This document shows positions 7,205 through 15,180 of a DNA stretch of 17,943 bases, one piece after another (positions within the stretch are counted from its first letter, which is position 1; each line of letters opens with the position of its first letter). Source of the DNA: DAHVFK01 sp035310985. Lineage in GTDB: Bacteria; Pseudomonadota; Gammaproteobacteria; Burkholderiales; SG8-39. A program made the position numbers and the translations under genes. Under the pieces are notes generated by a model. It was not told the DNA's origin, searched no databases, and saw nothing but the letters and a program-made list of their open reading frames with translations. Where the stretch lies: positions 1-17,943 of the forward strand of contig DATGDH010000155.1 in the NCBI GenBank assembly GCA_035310985.1, in the 5' to 3' direction.

Positions 7205-9720
7205 GCGCGCCTCCGCTTGAGAACGTATTTTTCCAGCTCGACGAGCAGGAAGACGCCGGCGCCGAAGGCGAACACGAGCGCCCACGCGGTCGCGTCCATC
7301 GCCGCGGTGCCGAACAGGGTTTGCATCGGGGCGAGGTAGGTGAACGCGAGCTGCAGCGCCGCGAGCACGCCGACGGCGATGAGCGCGACGCGGTTACCGA
7401 ACAGCGCGTCGGCGTTCAGCGCGCTCTCCGTCAGGCGCCGGCTGTTGAAGAGATACACGATCTCGCCCATCACCAGCGCGTTCACCGCGGCAGCGCGCGC
7501 AGCGAACACGTCGCCGCTGTGCTGCGCTTCCCACAGGAACAGTCCGAGCGTGCCGCCGAACAGCAGCAGCGACACGAACACGATGCGCCACACGAGGTAG
7601 CCCGAGAGCAGCGGCTCGCGCGGGTGGCGCGGCGGGCGGCGCATGACGCCCGCCTCGGTCGGGTCGAAGGCGAGCGCGAGCGACAGGGTCGTCTCGGTCA
7701 CCATGTTGATCCACAGAATCTGCACCGGCGTGATCGGCAGCGTGATGCCGAGCACGACCGCGCCGATCACCGCGAGCGCCTCGCCGCCGTTGGTCGGCAG
7801 CAGGTAGACGATCGTCTTCTTCAGGTTGTCGTAGACGGTGCGGCCTTCCTCGACCGCGCGCTCGATCGAGGCGAAGTTGTCGTCGGCGAGCACCATGTCG
7901 GCGGCCTCCTTGGCCGCCTCGGTGCCCTTGCCGCCCATCGCCACGCCGACGTCGGCGCGCTTCAGCGCCGGCGCGTCGTTCACGCCGTCGCCGGTCATCG
8001 CCACCACTTCGCCCTCGGCCTGCAGCGCGCTCACCAGGCGCAGCTTGTCCTCGGGACTCGCGCGCGCGAGCACGTCCTCGCGCTCGATGCCGAGCATCTC
8101 GGCGACCGCGAGCGCGGTCAACGCGTGGTCGCCGGTGATCATCTTGACGCGGATGCCCGCCTCGCGGCACTGGCGCACCGCCGCAATCGCCTCGTCGCGC
8201 GGCGGGTCGATGATCCCCGCCAGGCCGAGCAGCACGAAGCCGCCGTCGACGTCGGCGAGCTCGAGGCGCTCCTGCGCCTCGCTCGCGCGCCGCGCGGCGA
8301 CCGCCAGCACGCGCATGCCCTGGCGCGCGAGGGCTTCGACCTTCTGCCGCCAGGCCGCAGGGTCGGCGTCGCACATCTCGAGCACGCGCTCGGGCGCGCC
8401 CTTGACGAAGATCGCGTGCGAGCCGTCGGGCGCGTGGTGCAGCGTCGCCATGAAGCGGCGCTCGGACTCGAACGGGATCGCGTCCAGGCGCGGCCACTCG
8501 GCATACTCGCGCAGCGGGTGCAGCCCCGAGCGCATGGCGAAGGTCACGAGCGCGCCTTCGGTCGGGTCGCCCTCGACCTTCCAGGCGCCGCGCTCCTCGC
8601 GCACGACGGCGTCGTTGCACAGCAGTCCCGCGCGCGCGAACTCTCGCTCGCTCGCCGCGCCGAGGACCACCTCGTGCACCGTCATCTCGTTCCGGGTGAG
8701 CGTGCCGGTCTTGTCCGAGCAGATCACGGTCACCGAGCCGAGCGTCTCCACCGCGGGCAGGCGGCGCACGATCGCGTTGCGCCGCGCCATGCGGCGCACG
8801 CCGATCGCCAGCGTGATCGTCATGATCGCCGGCAGCGCCTCCGGGATCGCCGCCACCGCGATGCCGACCGCGGCGAGGAACATGTCGGCGGCGCCGAAGC
8901 CGCGCCAGTAATAGCCGAGCGCGAAGGTGGCGGCGGCGACGAGCAGGATCGCGCCGGTGAGCCAGCGCCCGAAGCGCTCGATCTGGCGCAGCAGCGGCGT
9001 CGAGATCTCCTCGACCTTCTCGAGCAGCGCGCTGATGCGGCCGATCTCGGTCGCGCCGCCGGTGGCCACCACCACGCCGCGCCCCTGGCCGTAGGTGACC
9101 AGCGTGCCCGACCAGGCCAACGCGGAGCGGTCGCCGAGCGGCGCGCCGGCGTCCACCGGCGCGGGCGACTTCTCCACCGGCACAGACTCGCCGGTGAGCG
9201 CCGCCTCGTCGATCCTCAGGTTCCTCGCCTCGAGCAGGCGCAGGTCGGCCGGCACCTTGTCCCCCGGGGCGAGCAGCACCACGTCGCCCGGCACCAGCTC
9301 CTCGGCGGGCAGCACGCGGCGCGCGCCGTCGCGCAGTGCGAGCGCCGAGAGCGAGAGCATGTTCCTGATCGCCTCGAGCGCCTGCTCAGCCTTGCCCTCC
9401 TGGATGAAGCCGACGATCGCGTTGATGAGCACCACGCCGGCGATCACCGATGCGTCCACCGCGTGGCCGAGCGCGGCCGTGATCGCCGCCGAGGCGATCA
9501 GCACGTAGATGAGCAGGTTGTGGAACTGCGCGAGGAACCTCGCCAGCGCGCCGCGCCGCGCCGGCGGCGGCAGCCGGTTGGGCCCGTATTCGTCCAGCCG
9601 CGCTCGCGCTTCTTCTTCGGATAACCCGGAAGAATTGCTCTTGAGCTCCGCCAGCGCCGCGTCGGCCTCGAGCGCGTGCCACGCGCGCGGCTCAATGGTG
9701 GAGGTAGACGAGGTAGGCAT
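7201..9720 (-). CDS. SERCA-like (P2-type) cation-transporting P-type ATPase
   Basis: This 839-residue protein is an ATP-driven cation pump of the inner membrane with all core P-type motifs: TGES (176-179) in the actuator domain, the phosphorylation site DKTGTLT with D336, MITGD (527-531) and TGDGVNDAP (576-584). The intramembrane residues resemble SERCA: PEALP in M4 (E294), N644 and E647 in M5 (TNGGEAL), N672, T675 and E676 in M6 (INMVTETT), and E753 in M8. By my alignment these are the Ca2+ ligands of SERCA with one change, Asp800 to Glu. Calcium or a similar divalent cation is therefore plausible but unproven. The N-terminal cation-ATPase domain begins at WHALEADAAL. The ATG lies inside the end of the antiporter gene (29-bp overlap) without a clear Shine-Dalgarno sequence, so translation is probably coupled. 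Confidence 0.92.
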   Translation of the reverse strand: MPTSSTSTIEPRAWHALEADAALAELKSNSSGLSEEEARARLDEYGPNRLPPPARRGALARFLAQFHNLLIYVLIASAAITAALGHAVDASVIAGVVLINAIVGFIQEGKAEQALEAIRNMLSLSALALRDGARRVLPAEELVPGDVVLLAPGDKVPADLRLLEARNLRIDEAALTGESVPVEKSPAPVDAGAPLGDRSALAWSGTLVTYGQGRGVVVATGGATEIGRISALLEKVEEISTPLLRQIERFGRWLTGAILLVAAATFALGYYWRGFGAADMFLAAVGIAVAAIPEALPAIMTITLAIGVRRMARRNAIVRRLPAVETLGSVTVICSDKTGTLTRNEMTVHEVVLGAASEREFARAGLLCNDAVVREERGAWKVEGDPTEGALVTFAMRSGLHPLREYAEWPRLDAIPFESERRFMATLHHAPDGSHAIFVKGAPERVLEMCDADPAAWRQKVEALARQGMRVLAVAARRASEAQERLELADVDGGFVLLGLAGIIDPPRDEAIAAVRQCREAGIRVKMITGDHALTALAVAEMLGIEREDVLARASPEDKLRLVSALQAEGEVVAMTGDGVNDAPALKRADVGVAMGGKGTEAAKEAADMVLADDNFASIERAVEEGRTVYDNLKKTIVYLLPTNGGEALAVIGAVVLGITLPITPVQILWINMVTETTLSLALAFDPTEAGVMRRPPRHPREPLLSGYLVWRIVFVSLLLFGGTLGLFLWEAQHSGDVFAARAAAVNALVMGEIVYLFNSRRLTESALNADALFGNRVALIAVGVLAALQLAFTYLAPMQTLFGTAAMDATAWALVFAFGAGVFLLVELEKYVLKRRRA

Positions 9721-10690
9721 TCAGCAAGTAGATCACGAACAGCGCAATGCTCGTCCAGCCGACGGTCTTAAACACGCGCATCTTCGGCCGGTACAGGAGA
9801 CCCACGATCGCCACGCCGGTCATCATGATCGCGGAAAGCGCCGACACAGCGTGCGCCGGCGAGACACGCGCGAGCAGCGGCCCGTGAATGTACAGCAGGT
9901 CGTCGAGCGCCAGGATCGAGATGTTGAACAGGTTGCTGCCGAACAGGTTGCCGATCGCCATGTCGAGCGCGCCGATGCGCACCGCCGCCACCGTCACCAC
10001 CGCCTCCGGGAGCGAGGTCACCGCGGCGATGAACAGCGTGCCGACGAAGCTCTGCTGCCAGCCCATCTGGGCAGCTATCGACTTTCCGATGAAGGGTAAC
10101 GCCACGCCCGCCGCGACCACCACCGCCGCGGCCGCCGCATATCGCGCGAGCGCCCGACGCAGGCTGAGTGCGGAGCGGCGCGGCGCCTCCGCCGCGGCGG
10201 CCTCGCGGTTCAGCGTCTCGTAGCGGAACACGGTGCGCATCGCCACCGCGTACATCAGCACGATCACCGGCGTGTAGGCGCCGACGTGGCCGATCGCCCA
10301 GCCGGGCCCGTCGCGCGCGAGCAGCACGTTGAAGCCGGCGAAGCCGATCAGGATGACGCCGAAGCCCCCCGACAGGATGTGGCCCTGGCGTGCGCGCGTG
10401 TAGACCGATTCGCCGCGCACCAGGAAGTCCAGCGCGACGATGAGAAGCAGATTGAACACGCAGCTGCCGAACACGTCGCCCACCGCGATGTCGGGCGCAT
10501 CGCCGGCGGTGACCGCGCTCACCCCAGTGGCGAGCTCGGGCAGCGAAGTGACCGTCGCGAGCAGCACTACGCCGACCCAGGTGCCGCCCAGGCCGGTGCG
10601 CGCGCCGATCGCGTCGCCGTAGCGCGACAGCAGCGTGCCGGCGATGCCGATCGCCGCCGCGCAGGCGACGAGCGCGAGCAGGCTCAGCAT
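9692..10690 (-). CDS. calcium/sodium antiporter (CaCA family, YrbG-like)
   Basis: This 332-residue inner-membrane protein exchanges a cation, typically Ca2+, for Na+ or H+. The two inverted alpha-repeats that define the family are clear: TSLPELATG (48-56) with GDVFGSCVFN (71-80), and TSLPEAVVT (225-233) with GNLFGSNLFN (247-256). The central acidic residues E52 and E229 are present. A hydrophilic loop at about 155-180 separates the two halves. Around ten hydrophobic segments are visible. It begins 13 bp after the stop of the second flavoprotein gene and ends 29 bp inside the ATPase gene, so it appears to be co-transcribed with both. Upstream there is only a weak GAGGG as a ribosome binding site. 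The coupling ion cannot be decided from sequence. Confidence 0.92.
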   Translation of the reverse strand: MLSLLALVACAAAIGIAGTLLSRYGDAIGARTGLGGTWVGVVLLATVTSLPELATGVSAVTAGDAPDIAVGDVFGSCVFNLLLIVALDFLVRGESVYTRARQGHILSGGFGVILIGFAGFNVLLARDGPGWAIGHVGAYTPVIVLMYAVAMRTVFRYETLNREAAAAEAPRRSALSLRRALARYAAAAAVVVAAGVALPFIGKSIAAQMGWQQSFVGTLFIAAVTSLPEAVVTVAAVRIGALDMAIGNLFGSNLFNISILALDDLLYIHGPLLARVSPAHAVSALSAIMMTGVAIVGLLYRPKMRVFKTVGWTSIALFVIYLLNAYLVYLHH

Positions 10691-10703
10691 GCCCGCGAAG
10701 CCC

Positions 10704-12329
10704 TCACACCTCCTCCGACACCATCCGGATCGCGCCGCAGGGGCACTCGGCCGCGCACAGGCCGCAGCCCTTGCAGTAGTCGAAGTTGAAGCGGAAGCGC
10801 TTGCCGGGCCCGAGCTTGACCACCGCGTTGTCCGGGCACACGCCGTAGCAATTGTCGCACTCGAAGCAGTTGCCGCACGACAGGCACCTGCGCGCCTCGT
10901 AGAGCGCGTTCGTCTCGTCCAGGCCGCCGAGCACTTCCTCGAAGGTCGACTGGCGGCGCACGGCGTCGAGCACCGGCTGCACGGTCTTCGGCGCGTCGGA
11001 GTAGTACCAGGTGTTCAATTTTTCGAAGGCGGCGATCTCGTGCGCGGGCGGCTTGGCGTACATCGCACCGCGCAGCCAGGCGTCGATGTGACGCGCGGCC
11101 TTCTTGCCGTGCCCGAGCGCGACCGTCACGGTGCGCTCGGAGGGCACCATGTCGCCGCCGGCGAAGACGCCCGCGCGCCCGGTCATCATGTTCGGCCCGA
11201 CCTTGACCACGCCGTCGTTCACCTCCAGGCCCGGCACGCCCTCGAGCAGCGAGAGATCTACGTCCTGGCCGAGCGCGAGCACGAGCGAGTCCGCGGCGAG
11301 CGTCTCGAGCTCGCCGGTCGGCTGCGGGAAGCCGGTCTGGTCGAGCTTCATCTTCTCCACCAACAGCGCGCCCTCGCCCGCCTGCCTGATGGTCGAGAGC
11401 CACTTGATCAGCACGCCTTCCTGCAGCGCCTCCTCGACCTCGAAGTCGTGCGCCGGCATGCGCTCGCGCGTGCGCCGGTAGACGATGATCGCGTCGGTGG
11501 CGCCGAGGCGCTTCGCGGTGCGCGCCATGTCGATCGCGGTGTTGCCGCCGCCGTACACGACCACGCGCCGCCCGAGCAGCGGCCTTTCCTCGCCTTCCAT
11601 GCTGCGCAGCACCGACACCGCGTCGAGGATGCGCGCCGAGGCGCCCGCCGGAATGTAGGCGCGCCGCCCGATGTGCGCACCGACGGCGAGGAAGGCGGCG
11701 TCGAAGCCGCCGGCCTGCATCGTGTCGAGGATGTGGTCCACCTTGGCATTCAGCTTCAGCTCCACGCCGAGTGCGAGGATGCGGCGCAGCTCCGCGTCCA
11801 GCGCCTCGCGCGGCAGGCGGTACTTCGGAATGCCGAAGCGCATCATGCCGCCCGCCACCGGGCCGGCCTCGTGGATCGAGACCGCGTGGCCGAGCCGCGC
11901 CAGGTGGTACGCGGCCGACAGCCCCGAAGGCCCCGCGCCCACCACCAGCACGCGCTTGCCGGAGCGCGCCGTGGGCGGATCGAACTTCCAGCCCTTGTCG
12001 ATCGCGTAGTCGCCGAGGAAGCGCTCGACCGAGTTGATGCCGACTGCGGCATCGAGGCTGCCGCGGTTGCACGCGCTCTCGCACGGGTGGTAGCACACGC
12101 GCCCCATCACCGCGGGCAGCGGGTTGTCCTCGACGAGCAGGCGCCAGGCGCGCTCGTAGTCGCCGGACTCGGCGTGGTACAGCCAACCCTGGATGTTCTC
12201 GCCCGCGGGGCAGGCGTGGTTGCATGGCGGCAGGCGGTCGACGTACTCGGGCCGCGCCGTGCGCCAGGTGCCGGTGCGGTTGGCGAGGCTCGAGCCGGGA
12301 TCGAGCGTGATCGCGAAGGGTTTATCCAT
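10704..12329 (-). CDS. GltD-like FAD/NAD(P) oxidoreductase with fused C-terminal ferredoxin (delta-like) module
   Basis: This 541-residue flavoprotein is the fourth gene of the POR-type operon. The N-terminus carries C36-x3-C40-P and C79-x3-C83-x3-C87. FAD binds at GAGPSG (131-136), NAD(P) at GGGNTA (260-265), and GGDMVPS (391-397) is the second FAD contact. The C-terminal 60 residues form a cysteine-rich ferredoxin: C482-x2-C485-x2-C488-x2-C491-x2-C494-x3-C498-P and C519-x2-C522-x2-C525-x3-C529-P. No separate delta (ferredoxin) subunit gene is seen in the operon, so this module probably takes that role and hands electrons to FAD and then NAD(P)+. A dedicated NAD-reducing flavoprotein is known in phenylglyoxylate oxidoreductase (Pad) of Azoarcus evansii. 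The start overlaps the end of the beta-subunit gene by 8 bp. Confidence 0.9.
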   Translation of the reverse strand: MDKPFAITLDPGSSLANRTGTWRTARPEYVDRLPPCNHACPAGENIQGWLYHAESGDYERAWRLLVEDNPLPAVMGRVCYHPCESACNRGSLDAAVGINSVERFLGDYAIDKGWKFDPPTARSGKRVLVVGAGPSGLSAAYHLARLGHAVSIHEAGPVAGGMMRFGIPKYRLPREALDAELRRILALGVELKLNAKVDHILDTMQAGGFDAAFLAVGAHIGRRAYIPAGASARILDAVSVLRSMEGEERPLLGRRVVVYGGGNTAIDMARTAKRLGATDAIIVYRRTRERMPAHDFEVEEALQEGVLIKWLSTIRQAGEGALLVEKMKLDQTGFPQPTGELETLAADSLVLALGQDVDLSLLEGVPGLEVNDGVVKVGPNMMTGRAGVFAGGDMVPSERTVTVALGHGKKAARHIDAWLRGAMYAKPPAHEIAAFEKLNTWYYSDAPKTVQPVLDAVRRQSTFEEVLGGLDETNALYEARRCLSCGNCFECDNCYGVCPDNAVVKLGPGKRFRFNFDYCKGCGLCAAECPCGAIRMVSEEV

Positions 12330-13305
12330 CCAGGCCGTACCTGCGGATGTTGCGGTCCGCGAGGCGCTGCAGCTTCTCGATCACCTCGCTGCGCGGCTGC
12401 GGCGCGAACAGGTGCGCGAAGCGCTTCTGCGGCCGCAGGTAGTCCTCCACCGGGCGCAGCCTGCGGATCTTGGACACGGCGACCACCTCGCCGTCGAGCG
12501 CCTCGAACACCGGGAAGATGCCCGTTTCCTTCGCCAGGCGCGCGATCTGGATCGTGAGCTCGGGCGCATGGCCCCAGCCGAGCGGGCAGGGCACGAACAC
12601 GTGGATGTAGCGCGCGCCGCGGAACTGCATCGCGCGCCGCACCTTGTACTCCAGGTCGCGCAGCTCGGCGACCGTCGCGGTGGCGACGTAGGGGATGGCG
12701 TGCGCCATCGCGATCGCCGGCAGATCCTTGCCCTGGCCGAACAGGTTGCCCGGCTCCTCGCCGTGCGCGCTGGTGGTGGCGGTGCGCGCCGCGGGCGGCG
12801 TGGCCGAGGAGCGCTGCACGCCGGTGTTCATGTAGGCGCCGTTGTCGTAGCAGATGTAGAGCACGTCGTCGTTGCGCTCGAACATGCCCGACAGGCAGCC
12901 GAAGCCGATGTCGGCAGTGCCGCCGTCGCCGCCCTGCGCCACCACGCGCACGTCGTCGCGCCGCTTCACCTTGAGCGCCGCCGCGATGCCGGTGGCCACT
13001 GCCGCCGCGTTACCGAACAGCGAATGGATCCACGGGATCTGCCAGGAGGTTTCCGGGTAAGGCGTCGAGAACACCTCCAGGCAGCCGGTGGCGTTGGCGG
13101 CGATCAGCCGGCGATCGGTCGCCTCCATCGCGGCGTCGATCGCGTAGCGCGCGCCGAGCGCCTCGCCGCAGCCCTGGCAGGCGCGGTGCCCCGAGTTGAG
13201 CGAGTTGGTGCGCCGCATGCTCGACTGCACGCTGCGCTCTTCGGGCTCGAGCAGCCGGTTGCCGACGGTGAAGGTGCCGGTCTGGTAGAACTTGATCTGC
13301 TGCAT
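12322..13305 (-). CDS. 2-oxoacid:ferredoxin oxidoreductase beta subunit (PorB type)
   Basis: This is the ThDP-binding subunit of a pyruvate:ferredoxin oxidoreductase-type enzyme, 327 residues. The [4Fe-4S] ligands are C43-x2-C46 (RACQGCGE), C75 (TGCLEV) and C240 (VPCPLGW). The ThDP/Mg motif is GDGGTADIG (126-134), followed by YDNGAYMNTGVQRSSATP, a very typical POR/VOR beta signature. The N-terminal extension of about 38 residues before the first cluster motif is usual in this branch. The ATG at 13305 is preceded by an in-frame GTG at 13308. AGGAG (13319-13315), which overlaps the alpha-subunit stop, fits either start (spacing 9 or 6). The substrate may be pyruvate, a branched-chain or an aryl 2-oxoacid; the sequence alone does not settle this. 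Confidence 0.94.
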   Translation of the reverse strand: MQQIKFYQTGTFTVGNRLLEPEERSVQSSMRRTNSLNSGHRACQGCGEALGARYAIDAAMEATDRRLIAANATGCLEVFSTPYPETSWQIPWIHSLFGNAAAVATGIAAALKVKRRDDVRVVAQGGDGGTADIGFGCLSGMFERNDDVLYICYDNGAYMNTGVQRSSATPPAARTATTSAHGEEPGNLFGQGKDLPAIAMAHAIPYVATATVAELRDLEYKVRRAMQFRGARYIHVFVPCPLGWGHAPELTIQIARLAKETGIFPVFEALDGEVVAVSKIRRLRPVEDYLRPQKRFAHLFAPQPRSEVIEKLQRLADRNIRRYGLDG

Positions 13306-13317
13306 CACGGCGCGCTC

Positions 13318-14571
13318 CTAGCCCGGCCGCGCGGCGACCACGCCCAGGTCGCGCAGGATCGATTCGGCGAGCGGGCCGCTCCTCCTCGCCTTGCGCTCGC
13401 GCTCGAGCGCGCGCTCGACGAGCTGCCGGTCGAGGTCGAGGAAAGACAGCGTCTCGAGGCGCCCGGCGAGCGCGTCGCCGAAGGCCTGGCGCAGCGCGGC
13501 GCGCGTGATCGCGCGCCCGCCGAGGCCCGCGATCAGCGTGTGCACCGGCACCGAGCGCGCCGCGAGCGCGGTGCGCACGTTGGTCGAGACGATGCCGCCG
13601 ATGCCGACCGCCAGGCTCTTCTCCAGCACCACGACGCGGCTCGCGTGCGCGAGCGCGGCCTGCACCGCCGCGAGCGGCCACGGCCGGAAGCAGGTGATGC
13701 CGAGCACCCCGATCTTCGCGCCCGCGTCGCGCATCTCGTCGATCGTGTCCTTGACCGTGCCGAGCACCGAGCCGAGCGCCACCACCACGGTTTCGGCGTC
13801 ATCCGTCCTGTAGGTGTGCATCAGGCCGCCCGTGTCGCGCCCGAACACGCGGCGGAACTCCTCGGCGTAGGCGGGGATGAGCTCGAGCGCCTGCATCTGC
13901 TTGGCGTGCGCGAGGTAGCGCACCTCCATGAACGCCTCCGGACCGACCATCGCGCCGATCGACACCGGCTCGGCCGGGTCGAGGACCTGGCGCGGCTCGT
14001 AGCGCGGCAGGTAGGCGTCGACCTGCTCCTGCGAGGGAACGTCGACGCGCTCGTAGGCGTGCGTCAGGATGAAGCCGTCCATGCATACCATCACCGGCAG
14101 CGACAGCTCCTCGCCCAGGCGGAACGCCTGGAAGTGCAGGTCGAGCGCCTCCTGGTTCGTCTCGGCGAAGAGCTGGATCCAGCCGCAGTCGCGCTGGCTC
14201 ATCGCGTCGGCGTGGTCGTTCCAGATGTTGATCGGCGCGCCGATCGCACGGTTGGCGACCGTCATCACGATCGGCAGGCCGAGGCCCGAGGCGTTGTACA
14301 CCGCCTCGGCCATGAACAGGAGGCCCTGCGACGCCGTCGCGGTGTAGGCGCGCGCGCCGGCGGCCGAGGCGCCGATCGCCACCGACATGGCGGAAAACTC
14401 GGACTCGACGTTTATGAACTCGCAGGGCGCGAGCGCGCCCGCCTTCACCATCTCGCCGAGCGCCTCGACGATGTGGGTCTGCGGCGAGATCGGGTAGGCG
14501 CAGATCACCTCGGGGCGGCAGAGCGCCACGCCTTCCGCGACCGCGCGCGAGCCCTCAAGCTGCTTGAGCAT
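13318..14571 (-). CDS. 2-oxoacid:ferredoxin oxidoreductase alpha subunit (PorA type)
   Basis: This is the alpha subunit of the second oxidoreductase, 417 residues, the usual length for a stand-alone PorA. The ThDP pyrimidine-site motif YPISPQTHI is at 26-34, and the conserved acidic segment VESEFSAMS is at 55-63. TATASQGL (77-84) and NRAIGAPINIWNDH (107-120) are hallmark POR/VOR alpha stretches. The C-terminal half (about 250-400) is the transketolase-C-like domain with GITCFRPWP. The gene overlaps the upstream gamma gene by 17 bp and is followed by the beta gene 9 to 12 bp later, depending on the beta start. It differs from the korA of the first operon in lacking a fused gamma domain, so the two enzymes are separate lineages rather than a recent duplication. 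Confidence 0.94.
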   Translation of the reverse strand: MLKQLEGSRAVAEGVALCRPEVICAYPISPQTHIVEALGEMVKAGALAPCEFINVESEFSAMSVAIGASAAGARAYTATASQGLLFMAEAVYNASGLGLPIVMTVANRAIGAPINIWNDHADAMSQRDCGWIQLFAETNQEALDLHFQAFRLGEELSLPVMVCMDGFILTHAYERVDVPSQEQVDAYLPRYEPRQVLDPAEPVSIGAMVGPEAFMEVRYLAHAKQMQALELIPAYAEEFRRVFGRDTGGLMHTYRTDDAETVVVALGSVLGTVKDTIDEMRDAGAKIGVLGITCFRPWPLAAVQAALAHASRVVVLEKSLAVGIGGIVSTNVRTALAARSVPVHTLIAGLGGRAITRAALRQAFGDALAGRLETLSFLDLDRQLVERALERERKARRSGPLAESILRDLGVVAARPG

Positions 14572-15133
14572 GCTTTTCCCCCGCCACGTGCGCGAAGGCC
14601 TCGGCAGCGGCCGCGGCGTTGCCTTCGGCGAGTGGGCCTGCGAACTTCTCGCGGATCGCCGCCGCGACCGACTCGAGCGAGATGCGCCCGGTGAGGGCGG
14701 CGAAGCCGCCGAGCAGCGCGGCGTTCGGCACCGGCCGGCCGATGTGCCGCAGCGCGATCTCGGTCGCCGGCACCGTGCGCAGCCGTTCCAGCTGATAGTC
14801 CTTGAAGAAGTCCTTCAGGCCCAGCGCATCCAGGGAGCGCGCCGTGTTGATGAGGATGTAGCCGTCGGGCGCGAGGCCGCCGAACACGTCCACCTGGTGC
14901 AGCAGCGTCGGGTCCTGGATGATGAGCGCGTCGGGCTGCAGCACCGGCTCGCGCAGCCGGATCTCGCGCTCGTCGACGCGGCAGTAGGCGACCACCGGGG
15001 CGCCGGTTCGCTCCGAGCCGAAGCTCGGGAAGGCCTGCGCCCAGCGCCCCTCGCGGAACGCGGCGAGCGAGAGCATCTCGGCCGCGGTCACCACCCCCTG
15101 CCCGCCCCGCCCGTGGATGCGGATCTGGAACAT
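14555..15133 (-). CDS. 2-oxoacid:ferredoxin oxidoreductase gamma subunit (PorG/PorC type)
   Basis: This is the gamma subunit of the POR-type enzyme, 192 residues, close to the family norm. It begins with the diagnostic MFQIRIHGRGGQGVVTAAEML and shows FPSFGSERTGAPV (35-47), DALIIQDPTLL and the later GRPVPNAALLGGFAALTG segment. The start is fixed by the family N-terminus. The bases directly upstream (CCTAGTCTC) contain no Shine-Dalgarno match, which is unusual for the first gene of a seven-gene run. It may be read from a short or leaderless transcript, or weakly. It diverges from the 112-residue gene across a 104-bp intergenic region. Confidence 0.94.
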   Translation of the reverse strand: MFQIRIHGRGGQGVVTAAEMLSLAAFREGRWAQAFPSFGSERTGAPVVAYCRVDEREIRLREPVLQPDALIIQDPTLLHQVDVFGGLAPDGYILINTARSLDALGLKDFFKDYQLERLRTVPATEIALRHIGRPVPNAALLGGFAALTGRISLESVAAAIREKFAGPLAEGNAAAAAEAFAHVAGEKHAQAA

Positions 15134-15166
15134 GAGACTAGGTTAGCGATCGGCGACGCGCCCGAT

Positions 15167-15180
15167 TTGACCCAGATTAA
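15167..15180. promoter_or_regulatory. candidate FNR/Anr-type box between the POR-type operon and the 112-residue gene
   Basis: TTGACCCAGATTAA matches the FNR consensus TTGAT-N4-ATCAA at 8 of 10 fixed positions, one mismatch in each half site. Its centre is about 64 bases upstream of the ATG at 15238 and about 40 bases upstream of the gamma-subunit ATG. A weak -10-like TAGAAG preceded by TGC (15204-15212) would place the box near -45 for the rightward gene. Oxygen-controlled expression would suit an oxygen-sensitive oxidoreductase. A two-mismatch site is common by chance, so this is a suggestion. Confidence 0.3.

Noticed and set aside
7004..7285. A 93-codon version of the small membrane protein starting at 7285
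   Set aside because: The additional 27 residues overlap the ATPase C-terminus and are an arginine-rich string; the GTG at 7204 has a well-placed GGAGG and a GTGA coupling.
7321..9624. A 767-codon open frame on the plus strand opposite the P-type ATPase
   Set aside because: The opposite strand encodes every P-type ATPase motif. The plus-strand product is a low-complexity R/H/A/V-rich string with no domain, the usual mirror effect of GC-rich codon bias.
10635..12557. A 640-codon plus-strand open frame opposite the second flavoprotein
   Set aside because: Mirror frame of a gene with intact FAD, NAD(P) and ferredoxin motifs; no independent evidence of coding.
12193..14694. An 833-codon plus-strand open frame opposite the PorA/PorB type genes
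   Set aside because: It is antisense to two clearly recognisable enzymes and its product is an arginine/histidine/alanine-rich composition with no motif.
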